The notes beneath the pieces are model-generated. The model made no database searches and was not told the origin of the DNA. It saw only the letters and a program-made list of their open reading frames with translations. A program made the position numbers and the translations under genes. A stretch of DNA of 64,000 nt. Source: an uncultured Bacteroidales bacterium (GTDB lineage: Bacteria; Bacteroidota; Bacteroidia; Bacteroidales; Paludibacteraceae). Each line of letters starts with the position of its first letter. Position 1 is the first letter of the stretch. The DNA is taken from NCBI GenBank assembly GCA_900317745.1, contig ONHW01000006.1:1-64000 (forward strand), read 5' to 3'. This document shows, piece by piece, positions 50,530 through 60,530 of this stretch.

Positions 50530-51480
50530 ATGGAGGAAAGAATAAACATACTAATCGGTTCTGATATAAATTATGCTCCATACTATGGCGTAATGCTTAC
50601 ATCTCTTTTTATGAATAACAAAGAGAGTCGGTTTGATGTATACTTACTTACGGACGATACATGGATTGAAGAAGAAACGAAGAGGTTTAGTCAATTATGT
50701 AGCATGTACGATTCAAATTTCTATGTTTTCGTTGTTAATGTAGATTTAGTTAAAGAATTTCCGCGAGCAGGACATATTACTCTTCCAACGTATTACCGCT
50801 TGCAAGCTTGCAATATACTTCCAAGCACTATTCATAAAATACTATATCTGGATGGAGATATGATTGTCACGGGAGATATTCGACCTTTATGGAATATTGA
50901 TATAAGTAACTATGCTTTTGCAGGAGCAGAAGATATGGATAGTATCAATAAGGAGTGTTTTTTTCGGTTAGGGTATGATGCTCCTTATGGATATTATAAT
51001 GCGGGGGTTTCATTATATAACTTCGATTATTGGCGCGCAAATAATATCTCCGAAAAATTAACGAAACTTATTGTGGAACATCCTGAAAGAATCAAGTGGA
51101 TGGATCAAGACGCTGTTAATCTGCTACTTCATGATAAGAGATATAAATTGCCTATAAGATATAACTTTCAAGTATATTATTTGAATCCCCAATGGTGGAA
51201 TGCATATTCAGATGCAGAGCATAAGATGATTAAAGATGAATGTGATAATGCCGTTATAGTTCATTTCAATGGCGCAATTAAACCATGGAATTTCCTTTAC
51301 TTAGGATTCCCCTTTGCGGAATTGTGGAAAACATATAATAATAAATCTCTCTGGCATATTGATATTAATGTGCCGCGAAACGAATACCTTAAACAGTATA
51401 TAAAACGTATCCTATGTCCGCAGGTAGCTTATAAAAATAGGGATATAAATGTTATTAAAGATTTTCGAAATTATAAATGA
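50530..51480 (+). CDS. Glycosyltransferase family 8
   Basis: Predicted retaining GT-A transferase of 316 aa, related to LPS glucosyl- and galactosyltransferases. The ATG at 50530 is chosen over a TTG at 50506 because it begins MEERINILIGSDINYAPY, the usual GT8 start. The metal-binding DxD is YLDGDMIV (Asp108/Asp110). YYNAGVSLYN, WMDQDAVNLLL and VHFNGAIKPWN are characteristic later blocks. The stop overlaps the next start (ATGA). Confidence 0.9.
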   Translation: MEERINILIGSDINYAPYYGVMLTSLFMNNKESRFDVYLLTDDTWIEEETKRFSQLCSMYDSNFYVFVVNVDLVKEFPRAGHITLPTYYRLQACNILPSTIHKILYLDGDMIVTGDIRPLWNIDISNYAFAGAEDMDSINKECFFRLGYDAPYGYYNAGVSLYNFDYWRANNISEKLTKLIVEHPERIKWMDQDAVNLLLHDKRYKLPIRYNFQVYYLNPQWWNAYSDAEHKMIKDECDNAVIVHFNGAIKPWNFLYLGFPFAELWKTYNNKSLWHIDINVPRNEYLKQYIKRILCPQVAYKNRDINVIKDFRNYK

Positions 51481-52457
51481 GTCATCATCCCAAAATATCC
51501 ATCATTATTCCTGTCTATAACGTAGCGGAATATATTGGTAAATGTTTGCAATCTGTGATGCGACAGACGTATGCCGGTGAGATGGAATGCATCCTTGTGG
51601 ATGATTGCGGAACGGATAAGAGTTTAGCCATTGCCGAGGGGCTGATAGCAGAATACAATGGAGCTGTATCTTTTCGCATTCTTCACCATGAGCACAATCG
51701 TGGACTGTCTGCGGCTCGTAATACAGGTACGGATGCCGCCCAAGGCGATTATATCTACTATTTGGATAGCGATGATTATATTTCTGATGATTGTATAGAG
51801 GTGTTGGCAGAACCTTTAAAAAAACGAGAGTATGATATGGTTATCGGGGATTATGAAATGTTTGGCAACATGCATAATCCCACATTATTGTTAGAGACTA
51901 AAAACGAATTAATCGGAAATAATATAATCTTTGAATCTTATGCTGATCGGCGATTGTATGTAATGGCATGGAATAAATTATGCAAACTATCGTATTTAAG
52001 AGACAATGATATCACTTTCTTAGAGGGGCAACTGCATGAAGATGAATTATGGACATATAAAACAATGCTATGTGCGCAGTCTATCGGAATTTGCCATCAA
52101 ATCGTGTATCTTTATCGCGTGCGGAATAATTCTATTGTAACAGATTTGACCAACGTAGAAAAAAAACTTACATCCTATTTTAGCACGATTCAATATATTC
52201 AAACACATAAGTATGAGATAGAAAACGATTATTATAAATGTCTTTTGTATTATTGGAATTTATATTTGTCAATAGCATTTGGTAATAATCTTTCTTTCCT
52301 TAAAAGTTATTTGCTATTGCGAAAATCATGCCCTTATAATCCGCTTAAACAATTATTGTTAGGCAAAATAAGCATTAAACAATTCAGCAATATACATTTG
52401 GCAATGCCTCCAGTAGCAGCATATTGTTATTTGAGATTTCGATATGGTAAAAAATGA
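51477..52457 (+). CDS. Glycosyltransferase family 2
   Basis: Inverting GT-A transferase of 326 aa. It opens with ISIIIPVYNVAEYIGKCLQS, followed by ILVDDCGTDKS, GLSAARNTG and the metal site YLDSDDYI, then LHEDELWTYK, which holds the catalytic-base region. The C-terminal 100 residues are AT-rich and hydrophobic. Overlaps the upstream gene by four bases. Confidence 0.9.
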   Translation: MSHHPKISIIIPVYNVAEYIGKCLQSVMRQTYAGEMECILVDDCGTDKSLAIAEGLIAEYNGAVSFRILHHEHNRGLSAARNTGTDAAQGDYIYYLDSDDYISDDCIEVLAEPLKKREYDMVIGDYEMFGNMHNPTLLLETKNELIGNNIIFESYADRRLYVMAWNKLCKLSYLRDNDITFLEGQLHEDELWTYKTMLCAQSIGICHQIVYLYRVRNNSIVTDLTNVEKKLTSYFSTIQYIQTHKYEIENDYYKCLLYYWNLYLSIAFGNNLSFLKSYLLLRKSCPYNPLKQLLLGKISIKQFSNIHLAMPPVAAYCYLRFRYGKK

Positions 52458-52463
52458 GATGAC

Positions 52464-53633
52464 ATGAGATTTTTATTTGTAAATAACATTTTCCCATTAT
52501 TCGCGAAGGCGGATAGCGGTGCTTCTGTGCGCTCAATGCGAATAATAGACGCATTAACCCAAATTGGTCATGTTGATGTTATCTCATTTCTGAATGACGA
52601 GAAGTCAAATATTGATAATTGTGATGTTATTTACTCTCAATTTGCTTCAGGGGCACGTGCATTGCCAAGTATCAAGGAAAAGATACAATTAGCACTCCAC
52701 CGATATAGCATTAGTGATGTGTGGCCGGTGAACGAGTCAAAACAATCCGTCATTAGAACTGCAATCGGTAAGAAGAAATATGATGTTATAGTAGTCCGAT
52801 ACATTGACAAAGCATGCGAATGCGGTTTATTGGAATATGCAGATCGATTAATTGTTGATGTCGATGATGATCCCAAATCTGTTGTCCGTTTGCACCAACC
52901 GGTGAGTTCTTTCTTAAGTAAAATTTTTTGGCATCATTTTTATGCCAATGCAGTCGAGAGTGTAACATTGGAGGTGCTAAGTAGAGTAAAAGGGGCATTT
53001 AATTCACAGCCGGAAAAACATTATCCTAATACAACCTATCTGCCCAATATCTCAAAATTTTCCGCATCTTTGCCAAATGTGGATTTTTCGGTAACGCAAG
53101 AAAACATCTTATTTATAGGAAAGATGGATCACAAGCCTAATATACAAGCTTTAGACCATTTCCTAAAGTATATATTCCCAATATTGAAAAAATCACATCC
53201 CAATGCAATCGTAAGAGTAGTAGGAAAAATTGTTGATTCAAGGTTGTTGCAGTTGTGCCATTCAATTCCGAATGTGGTTTTATGTGGTTTTGTTGATGAT
53301 ATAATAACTGAGTATGATGTATGTCGATGTGTCGTAGTTCCACTATTATCAGGAACAGGAACAAGCGTTAAACTGGTAGAAGCAATGTCATTAAATCGTG
53401 CGGTTGTGACTACTACTATTGGTAAACGTGGATTACATGAGGCTTTTGCAGAAGGTAATGATTTTCTATTAGCAGATAAAGATGAAGATTTTGCATATGC
53501 AATATCTCACTTATTGGATGATGAACATCTAAACCATAAAGTCGCCAATAGCGCCTATCAGAAAGTTAAGAGATTTTATTCAGAAGAAATGTTCAACCAT
53601 ATTGTGAAAAATGTAATATTTAATGCCCAATGA
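52464..53633 (+). CDS. Glycosyltransferase family 4
   Basis: Retaining GT-B transferase of 389 aa. The N-terminal domain begins RFLFVNNIFPLFAKADSGA with a sugar-nucleotide transferase-like glycine loop. The donor domain starts near ENILFIGKMDHKPN and has VVPLLSGTGTSVKLVEAM, the E-x7-E-like donor site, and VVTTTIGKRGL. It overlaps the following gene by four bases. Confidence 0.88.
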   Translation: MRFLFVNNIFPLFAKADSGASVRSMRIIDALTQIGHVDVISFLNDEKSNIDNCDVIYSQFASGARALPSIKEKIQLALHRYSISDVWPVNESKQSVIRTAIGKKKYDVIVVRYIDKACECGLLEYADRLIVDVDDDPKSVVRLHQPVSSFLSKIFWHHFYANAVESVTLEVLSRVKGAFNSQPEKHYPNTTYLPNISKFSASLPNVDFSVTQENILFIGKMDHKPNIQALDHFLKYIFPILKKSHPNAIVRVVGKIVDSRLLQLCHSIPNVVLCGFVDDIITEYDVCRCVVVPLLSGTGTSVKLVEAMSLNRAVVTTTIGKRGLHEAFAEGNDFLLADKDEDFAYAISHLLDDEHLNHKVANSAYQKVKRFYSEEMFNHIVKNVIFNAQ

Positions 53634-54676
53634 ATAAGTTATTGACATTGGCAGTGCCAACATATAATATGGAGAAATATTTGGCACGTTGTTTGGATTC
53701 TGTCCTTTGTGAGAATCAAGATTTCTTGGAGGTGCTTGTGGTGAATGACGGAAGCAAAGACCGCTCTTCTGAAATCGGGCATGAATATGCGTCAAAGTAC
53801 CCCAATGTGATTCGTGTTATAGATAAGGAAAATGGCAATTATGGCTCGTGTGTAAATCGTGCATTAAAGGAGGCTTCTGGAAAGTATTTTCGCATGCTGG
53901 ATTCAGACGACTGGTGTAATACAGATGCATTGAACCGATTGCTAGTAAATATGATGACGTGTGATGCTGATATGGTGTTAACGATATCAGAGGACAGAAA
54001 GGATGGGATGATAATACGTCGCATGGAAGCACCATGTTCAGTACAAACCGGGCATATATACAAAATGGATGAATTTGACGGGATAGCTCTTGGATATCAG
54101 TATCTATTCTGCTCACATATAATAACATACAAAACTGAATTATTACGAGCCATAGGTCTTAAGTTGCAGCAAGGCATAAGTTATACGGACAATGAGTATG
54201 TATATTTCCCGATGAGTAAATGCATTTCTGTCGTGTATTATGATTTGCCGGTATATCAATACTTCATCGGGCGTGAAGGACAAACAACGGATTTTAGAGT
54301 TGTTGTTAATTCGGTTAACCAAATAATGTCAGTACTTAATCGGCTTTTGGATGATTTTGAAGATCATAAAGCGGAACGCTCGTCAGCAGTATGTAACAAT
54401 CAACGTATATTGTTAGATATGTTAATATCATGGGTTTATAAATGTGCTTTCTCTAGGTTCGGTTTTAAACTTCAGCCCGTTATTGAAGATTTAGAAATAA
54501 GGTTAAAGAATGATGAAGCATTGTATATGATGTTACAATCGCATAAAATCAATATATATGGTTTTGATGCGTACGGATATTTCAAGAAAACAGGTAGATA
54601 TGTGAATCATCCCATCTCTATACTTCATTATTTCCCTCGTTTGTTGTGGCAACGATTGTTCAAAAAGAATCATTAA
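53630..54676 (+). CDS. Glycosyltransferase family 2 (paralogue A)
   Basis: Transferase of 348 aa with LAVPTYNMEKYLARCLDS, VLVVNDGSKDRSSEIG, NGNYGSCVNRALKEASG and the DxD-like MLDSDDW. The ISYTDNEYV block follows. It is clearly related to the next gene, which shares PTYNMExYL, NGNYGSC and GISYTDxE in the same order, so the pair probably arose by duplication and then diverged in acceptor or donor. Confidence 0.9.
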   Translation: MNKLLTLAVPTYNMEKYLARCLDSVLCENQDFLEVLVVNDGSKDRSSEIGHEYASKYPNVIRVIDKENGNYGSCVNRALKEASGKYFRMLDSDDWCNTDALNRLLVNMMTCDADMVLTISEDRKDGMIIRRMEAPCSVQTGHIYKMDEFDGIALGYQYLFCSHIITYKTELLRAIGLKLQQGISYTDNEYVYFPMSKCISVVYYDLPVYQYFIGREGQTTDFRVVVNSVNQIMSVLNRLLDDFEDHKAERSSAVCNNQRILLDMLISWVYKCAFSRFGFKLQPVIEDLEIRLKNDEALYMMLQSHKINIYGFDAYGYFKKTGRYVNHPISILHYFPRLLWQRLFKKNH

Positions 54677-54695
54677 GTTAGATTTCCTTTTGTGT

Positions 54696-55748
54696 ATGTC
54701 AAAGATTCTATCGGTGATAGTGCCTACATATAATATGGAACGGTATTTGGATAAATGCCTGGGCTCTCTTATAATTAATAATGAGATGCTGTTCCAACGA
54801 TTGGAGGTCCTCGTAATAATAGATGGGGCTACAGACCAATCCTCGGCGATTGCCCATTCGTATCAAGCACGATATCCGGAAGTGTTTATCGTTGTTGACA
54901 AGACAAATGGCAACTACGGATCATGCATCAACATGGGATTGGATCTCGCGACAGGAAAGTATATTAAAGTTCTGGATGCTGATGATAGCTTTGATACAAA
55001 GTCTCTTGAGGGATATTTGAAGTTTCTTCAATCTGTTGATGAAGATATGATAATCTCCCCCTTTGTTACAGTGGACGAACATGGCAGAGAACTACAGCGC
55101 GTGTCGTATGATTTGCCCGCTGAACAGTCATTGACATGGAAGCAACTAACACCTGTGTTTAAGAAGAGGTCTCTACAGATGCATGCGGTAACATATAAAA
55201 CTCAAAATATCCGTGCAATTAATTACAGACAAACAGAAGGGATTTCATATACAGACCAAGAGTGGATTTTTACGCCATTAACCACAGTGAACTCAGCAAT
55301 AACTTATCCGCATGTCTTGTATAAGTATTTAGTGGGGCGAGGCGGTCAAACAATGAATCCTGAGGTGTTCAAACGCAACATTTCTCACAACGAACAGTGC
55401 TGTCGGAGAATCATTAAGGATTATAAGGCGTTTGCAAAATTTGAACGAGAGAAACAAGAATATATTGATTATAGGTTCTTGGGCACGATAAAAGCTTTGT
55501 ACAATTGGTATTTGGTGAGATATACAGATTTGGATATTGCTCAATTGGTAAAATATGATGATTTCGTCAGGTCTGTAGATGAAAAATACATTGATTTACT
55601 GGATCAACAAACTCTTAAATATACACATTATCATTTTATAAAGCGTTGGCATGCTGATAGAACGAAACGCCCGAAGATGTGTGCGCTATATTATGTGTAT
55701 GCAAAGATAATGGATAAGCTTAACAATGTTATATGCAGGATAAATTAA
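54696..55748 (+). CDS. Glycosyltransferase family 2 (paralogue B)
   Basis: Transferase of 350 aa. Start set at ATG 54696; an upstream TTG at 54690 is unlikely. It shows VIVPTYNMERYLDKCLGS, VLVIIDGATDQSSAIA, NGNYGSCINMGLDLATG, VLDADDSFD and GISYTDQEW. The IDGATDQ block replaces the more common NDGSxD, a small deviation near the uridine-binding Asp. Its 3' end overlaps the acyltransferase gene by 16 bases. Confidence 0.9.
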   Translation: MSKILSVIVPTYNMERYLDKCLGSLIINNEMLFQRLEVLVIIDGATDQSSAIAHSYQARYPEVFIVVDKTNGNYGSCINMGLDLATGKYIKVLDADDSFDTKSLEGYLKFLQSVDEDMIISPFVTVDEHGRELQRVSYDLPAEQSLTWKQLTPVFKKRSLQMHAVTYKTQNIRAINYRQTEGISYTDQEWIFTPLTTVNSAITYPHVLYKYLVGRGGQTMNPEVFKRNISHNEQCCRRIIKDYKAFAKFEREKQEYIDYRFLGTIKALYNWYLVRYTDLDIAQLVKYDDFVRSVDEKYIDLLDQQTLKYTHYHFIKRWHADRTKRPKMCALYYVYAKIMDKLNNVICRIN

Positions 55749-56827
55749 AGCAAATACAGGGGATTCGCGCGTTAGCGATGCTCGGTATATTCCTTGCGCA
55801 TACAACAGTCTGGCTACCGGAAAGATTTGATGCTTTTGTGCCGATATTCTTGAAACTTGGTGGATCAGGGGTCGCTACATTTTTTATCATTTCGGGTTTC
55901 TTGTTGTCGTTCAAGCATCGAATGGTGCCAATGTTACCAGTTACGAAAGCGATACAGTCAGCATGGAAAAAAGTGAACAAAATGTATGGCTTGTATCTTA
56001 TTACGGTAGCAGTTTGCTTTGTCTGCAGATTACCCGTTTCAGCATCCGATTGGCTGCAGAAGTCTATCTTTCTGGTATTCCATGTTACCCTAACACAAGA
56101 TTTTGTCCCGTTTGCTGCATTAATAAATGCTTTTAATGCGCCGTCGTGGTTTCTGTCTGCTTTATTCGGGATCTGGATAATAATCTATTTATTTCCGCAT
56201 GTTGTCAATGACATGATGAATCTTGATGCGAAGAAGTGCGCAGTTGCAATTGTTGGCATATTTTTTGTGCAGATATTGTGGATGCTATTCGTAAATCATT
56301 GTGTTGCTACATGGTTGCCAACACGGTATTTGACCTGGTGTCGAAACTGGTTGGTATATAATAATCCCGTACTGTGTTTTTCTGAATATTGCGTTGGCGT
56401 ATTATTAGGAAGACTATGCGCTCAACGCCAATTTTCTGCGGTTCTCCAAAATTGCCTTATGTTGCTGACAATGATTAGTGTGATGGTCTATGCAGTGATG
56501 GTATTGAATTCAATAATGCCGCCATCTGCCTATATAATGGTTATTGCCGAGTGTTTAGCTAGTGTAGGAATAATTGCTGTTATATCTCCCCAATCATGGG
56601 GAAACAAAATATTATCCATGCGCCCATTGGTCCGGTTTGGAAATATAAGCGGATATTTCTTTCTTATTCACACAGCATCAATATTTATGATGCGTGCGAT
56701 AGCAGATTATGTCCCGCAAAGTTGGCTCATTTTTATTTCTTTTATGCTGAGTATCCTATTAGCTATATGTTCTGATTACATATATGGAAGAATTGGAGTG
56801 AGAAAGATAAAAACAATTGTAAGATGA
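55733..56827 (+). CDS. Acyltransferase family 3 (polysaccharide O-acetyltransferase)
   Basis: Integral inner membrane protein of 364 aa with about ten membrane segments, predicted to O-acetylate the polysaccharide from acetyl-CoA. The signature is IQGIRALAMLGIFLAHT (with Arg and the catalytic His near residues 13-22), then FFIISGFLLSFKHR. FGNISGYFFLIHTASI near the C-terminus is typical. Overlaps both neighbours, so it is translationally linked. Confidence 0.9.
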   Translation: MQDKLKQIQGIRALAMLGIFLAHTTVWLPERFDAFVPIFLKLGGSGVATFFIISGFLLSFKHRMVPMLPVTKAIQSAWKKVNKMYGLYLITVAVCFVCRLPVSASDWLQKSIFLVFHVTLTQDFVPFAALINAFNAPSWFLSALFGIWIIIYLFPHVVNDMMNLDAKKCAVAIVGIFFVQILWMLFVNHCVATWLPTRYLTWCRNWLVYNNPVLCFSEYCVGVLLGRLCAQRQFSAVLQNCLMLLTMISVMVYAVMVLNSIMPPSAYIMVIAECLASVGIIAVISPQSWGNKILSMRPLVRFGNISGYFFLIHTASIFMMRAIADYVPQSWLIFISFMLSILLAICSDYIYGRIGVRKIKTIVR

Positions 56828-57831
56828 GAAGTTTTAAAGATTTGTTAATTAGGGCGCTTCGACTTGTATATCGTGGAGTAACAAGGAAAAAATTCCCCCG
56901 TCCGGATTGTGAATGTGATAGGCAAGTAGCGAACGATATGATATATGATATGTTGGCCACTAACAAGCCATGTATGATTGCACGTATCGGAGCTATGGAA
57001 TCCAATTGTGCAATCAATTATATGATGGTAAATAGCAACACCCCCCAGTGGAGAAAATGGTGGGAATATATTTCAGGAAACACAACAACGCCTTGGTGGA
57101 ATGCAAATGTTATCAATGCGCTGCATAATAATGCCGGTGTATTCCCGTCAACCATAGATTCTGCAGAGCGGTTTGCCATATTATATCTGGATGATGTATG
57201 TGAGATTGATATACTTGCTTGTATCCATAATACGGAAAAACTTATGCCTGTACCGGATTCTGCTATAAAAATACAATTTGAAACCAATTTGCCATTTTTA
57301 GTGGAACGTCCGTGGACAAGGATCTTGAAAGGGAAACGGGTCTTGGTGATTTATCCGTTCGAACAAACCATTCGGCAGCAATATGCCAAGCGTGAGCTAT
57401 TATATGACAATCCTGATATACTACCTGAATTTGAATTGATTACGTTGAAGTCAGTGCAAACAATTGCAGGCAATCAATCTGAATTCGCAGATTGGTTTGA
57501 GGCTCTTGAATATATGGAGCGACAAATTGATAAAATAGATTTTGATATTGCTTTAATAGGGTGTGGGGCGTATGGCTTACCGCTTGCTGCATATATCAAA
57601 CGCAAGGGAAAGAAAGCTGTGCATCTTGGAGGTGGCGTGCAACTGTTGTTTGGCATATTAGGTAAGCGCTGGGTAGAAGACTATCCGAAAATCTCTCCAT
57701 GGCATTATTTGCCTGGGAAAGATATAGATATTGATTATACCCCACTGTTCAATGAGCATTGGTGCTATCCATTGCCTGAGGATACACCGAATAATACCAA
57801 AGCTGTGGAAGGAGCTTGTTATTGGAAGTAA
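56824..57831 (+). CDS. Putative GT-D-fold-like glycosyltransferase of capsule loci
   Basis: Protein of 335 aa that I recognise only as a type seen in polysaccharide clusters. Traits are PCMIARIGAMESNCAINYM near residues 47-65, a Rossmann-like strand RVLVIYPFEQTI, and IALIGCGAYGLPLAAYIKRK followed by LGGGVQLLFGILGKRW. The GAYGLPLA and GGxxQLLFGIxGKRW blocks resemble the GT-D (former DUF1792) group of transferases. Biochemical role is not certain. It overlaps the upstream gene by four bases. Confidence 0.6.
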   Translation: MRSFKDLLIRALRLVYRGVTRKKFPRPDCECDRQVANDMIYDMLATNKPCMIARIGAMESNCAINYMMVNSNTPQWRKWWEYISGNTTTPWWNANVINALHNNAGVFPSTIDSAERFAILYLDDVCEIDILACIHNTEKLMPVPDSAIKIQFETNLPFLVERPWTRILKGKRVLVIYPFEQTIRQQYAKRELLYDNPDILPEFELITLKSVQTIAGNQSEFADWFEALEYMERQIDKIDFDIALIGCGAYGLPLAAYIKRKGKKAVHLGGGVQLLFGILGKRWVEDYPKISPWHYLPGKDIDIDYTPLFNEHWCYPLPEDTPNNTKAVEGACYWK

Positions 57832-57844
57832 TTACTAGTATCCT

Positions 57845-59044
57845 ATGCAAAGTTCTTTGTGGGGTAATATATTAAAATATGGCATGTTGGCTCTTTGTGT
57901 GTCAGCAGTTGTTACTTTTTTGCGCTTTCCTATAGGTACAACTACTACTTGGTGGTTAATCAAATCAATAATTTTCCTGTCAATGTTTATGCTGTGGGAT
58001 AAGACGTATCGTCCAGTACAAATAATTCTTTGGATGGTATTGGTGTTAGCTTCGTGTGTGGCAGGAACATTCTTTTGTCGAGATTATTGGGATTGGAAGC
58101 ATCTGGTGAGCAATGTAATCAATTACAGTATATGTGTAGCTGCAATGCTCGCGTGTGTACCCGAAGCCCTTCAGAAAGTGTTGAGTTTCTTATACAAGCA
58201 TATATGGGCGTTGTTCTTCCTGTTTGTGTTTTTCTTGCCATCAAAAGGAATCGCCAAATTCCTGCTTCCATTTACATTTTTAGCCCTATTTTATCCCCTC
58301 CTTAACTCTAAATACAGCAAACTCGTTTGGTTGGCGTTTTTGATTACTATTATTTTGGGCATCCAAAGTCGTAGTGATGTTATACGTTTCCTATTTTGTC
58401 TTGCAATTGGCATATGGTCAATACGGCATGATGTCGTACGTATAGCCAAAAGATGGTATTGGGTGTTTTTTGTGCTCCCCTTTGTATTGTTTACATTAGC
58501 AGCCAAAGGGAAATTCAATGTTTTTAAGATCGGTGATGATAGTAGTCTTATTGCTGATGAAAACAATAGAATAAGTACAGCTGATACCCGAACAATGCTA
58601 TATGAAGAAGTAATATCTACGGTGTTGGATAGGAGTGCAATGTGGTTCGGCTGTACTCCTGCTCGAGGATACTATTCTGAGTGGATGATACGTAATAATG
58701 ACCAATCAAACATAATGGGCGATATGCATTACGGTGAGCGGGGAAATTCAGAAAGCAGTGTACTGAATGTATTTTTGCATTTCGGAATAATTGGGATTGT
58801 CGTCTATTTGTTATTGTTTTGGCGGGCCAGCTTTTTGGGTATCTTTCGGGCAAACAATCGCTATGTGCCTGTTATAGGCTTATATGTCGCATTCCGATTT
58901 ATGATGGGATGGGTTGAGGATTTTACAAGTTTTGATATGAATATGTTTCTCTTGTGGACTATGATAGGCATATGCTATTCTCCATATTTCAGAGAGATGA
59001 CTGATGACGAGTTTGAAGAGTGGATTGAAAACATGTTGGTATGA
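57845..59044 (+). CDS. wzy: Wzy-like O-antigen/capsule polymerase
   Basis: Integral membrane protein of 399 aa with roughly nine or ten hydrophobic segments and a large loop between about residues 225 and 310, the layout of Wzy polymerases that join repeat units on the periplasmic side. Sequence is poorly conserved as usual, but RSDVIRFLFCLAIG, FGCTPARGYYSEW and GNSESSVLNVFLHFGIIGI (a GxE-S-x-N-xxxxxGxxG pattern) support the call over a transporter. It implies Wzy-dependent assembly, in line with wza and wzc upstream. Overlaps the next gene by four bases. Confidence 0.78.
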   Translation: MQSSLWGNILKYGMLALCVSAVVTFLRFPIGTTTTWWLIKSIIFLSMFMLWDKTYRPVQIILWMVLVLASCVAGTFFCRDYWDWKHLVSNVINYSICVAAMLACVPEALQKVLSFLYKHIWALFFLFVFFLPSKGIAKFLLPFTFLALFYPLLNSKYSKLVWLAFLITIILGIQSRSDVIRFLFCLAIGIWSIRHDVVRIAKRWYWVFFVLPFVLFTLAAKGKFNVFKIGDDSSLIADENNRISTADTRTMLYEEVISTVLDRSAMWFGCTPARGYYSEWMIRNNDQSNIMGDMHYGERGNSESSVLNVFLHFGIIGIVVYLLLFWRASFLGIFRANNRYVPVIGLYVAFRFMMGWVEDFTSFDMNMFLLWTMIGICYSPYFREMTDDEFEEWIENMLV

Positions 59045-59727
59045 AAAACATAGTACTATTTATATACACCATGTTGCTTAGGTTGCGATATTGCTTCCGT
59101 GGTTCATTGAATATAAAACAGTCCCGCTTATGGTGCGTTCGAGTAAGCGGCTCGCGCGATGCGTTATTGTGTTTGAACGGTAGTCAGATAAGACGCACGA
59201 TGTTCAATATGAACGGTAGTGATAATCAATTGACTGCGCGTGATGTTGTGATGGATAAGTGTGAAATACGGGTAAATGGTATGGGGAATACTATTGAGAT
59301 AGAGCCTCAATGTAATTTGCACAACACCGTAATTGTGATTAACGGAAATAATTGCCGCATCGCAATCGGCAGGTCAACCGCTGTAGGTTCAATGTACATG
59401 GTGTGTATGGGACAAGCAAATTTCATTAAGATTGGCGAAGATTGCATGATTGCTGACCATGTAGACATTTGGAATACAGATGCTCATCCGATATACAATG
59501 AAAAGGGGGAAGTAACTAATTTATCTAAGCCAATTAAAATAGGTAATCATGTGTGGATCGGAAAGCATGCTAAAGTGCTGAAAGGTATAACGATTCATGA
59601 TAATGCCGTTGTCGGTATGAGTACTATTGTTACAAAGGATGTACCGACTAATACATTAGTGGCAGGGAGCGATTGCCGAATTATCAGGTCAGATATCAAT
59701 TGGGATAGAAAATTCATTACGGTATGA
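59041..59727 (+). CDS. Hexapeptide-repeat (left-handed beta-helix) acyltransferase
   Basis: Predicted cytoplasmic O- or N-acetyltransferase of 228 aa. Hexapeptide repeats cover about residues 60-210, including IKIGEDCMIADHVDIWNTDAH, with a likely catalytic His, and HVWIGKHAKVLKGITIHDNA, then VVGMSTIVTKDVP and a typical VAGSDCRII end. The N-terminal third begins with a hydrophobic stretch (IVLFIYTMLLRLRYCF). The acceptor sugar is unknown. Overlaps both neighbours by four bases. Confidence 0.88.
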   Translation: MKNIVLFIYTMLLRLRYCFRGSLNIKQSRLWCVRVSGSRDALLCLNGSQIRRTMFNMNGSDNQLTARDVVMDKCEIRVNGMGNTIEIEPQCNLHNTVIVINGNNCRIAIGRSTAVGSMYMVCMGQANFIKIGEDCMIADHVDIWNTDAHPIYNEKGEVTNLSKPIKIGNHVWIGKHAKVLKGITIHDNAVVGMSTIVTKDVPTNTLVAGSDCRIIRSDINWDRKFITV

Positions 59728-60530
59728 TTAAGCTAATTAATTACGCCAATGAAACGTATCGCCCGGCACAGCGAGTGAACTCCTGGTCGGGAAAGCATGT
59801 GGCCCATTTTGATGAAGTGTTGTCGTTTGGACCTCAAGATATAGATGATGATTTTAGAGAGTCACACAGGGATATCTTGAGCGCAAAAAGATTGAACGGA
59901 TATGCATTATGGAAACCATATTTCCTGCAAAAGGTGATAGAGGAAAGCCGGGATGGCGACTATATCTTTTACTTGGATTCCGGTGCATTCTTTGTTCGCG
60001 ATGTGCGTTTGTTGATACCATATCTATCAGAGGAAAATCCGTTGTTTGTAACTGATATCCCCCTCATGGAATGTAATTGGACAAAGCCCGCATGTATAGA
60101 GTATTTTCAAGCAGAGAAATTACGTTATACCAATCAGATACAGAGCGGATACATTTTCTTTGTAGTCAATAATTATACAAAAGTATTCTTTCGTGAGTAT
60201 TTTGATATATGCAGCAGCACACAATTACTTATACCTGAAGGGTTAGGTAAGTTTGAGCGAATCTCTAAAAATTATGGAGACCGGTTCGTGTCGCATCGTG
60301 AAGATCAATCCATATTGAGTATCATGTGCAAATTGCGTGGCATAAAAGCGCATCGAGATATATCCCAGCGTGGATTTGATCCGGCGAGTTTCTATAATCC
60401 TAATTACCTATATCAAGTGCCGGAGCATCCTGATGACTATTATCCAACTATGGTTTTCCTGCATAAAGCACCTAATCCGCTCAATCCCATCGTGTGGGCG
60501 AGGTATGTGAAGAACAGATTTTTCCGATGA
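59724..60530 (+). CDS. Putative glycosyltransferase, GT-A-like
   Basis: Protein of 268 aa without a certain family. LNGYALWKPYFLQKVIEES followed by GDYIFYLDSGAFFVRDVRLL places a D-S-G in the position where GT-A enzymes have DxD. IQSGYIFFVVNN and HREDQSILSIM then match the acceptor-side order of GT8-like folds (NxG and DQ blocks). It is therefore likely a capsule glycosyltransferase. ATGA overlap joins it to the next gene. Confidence 0.65.
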   Translation: MIKLINYANETYRPAQRVNSWSGKHVAHFDEVLSFGPQDIDDDFRESHRDILSAKRLNGYALWKPYFLQKVIEESRDGDYIFYLDSGAFFVRDVRLLIPYLSEENPLFVTDIPLMECNWTKPACIEYFQAEKLRYTNQIQSGYIFFVVNNYTKVFFREYFDICSSTQLLIPEGLGKFERISKNYGDRFVSHREDQSILSIMCKLRGIKAHRDISQRGFDPASFYNPNYLYQVPEHPDDYYPTMVFLHKAPNPLNPIVWARYVKNRFFR

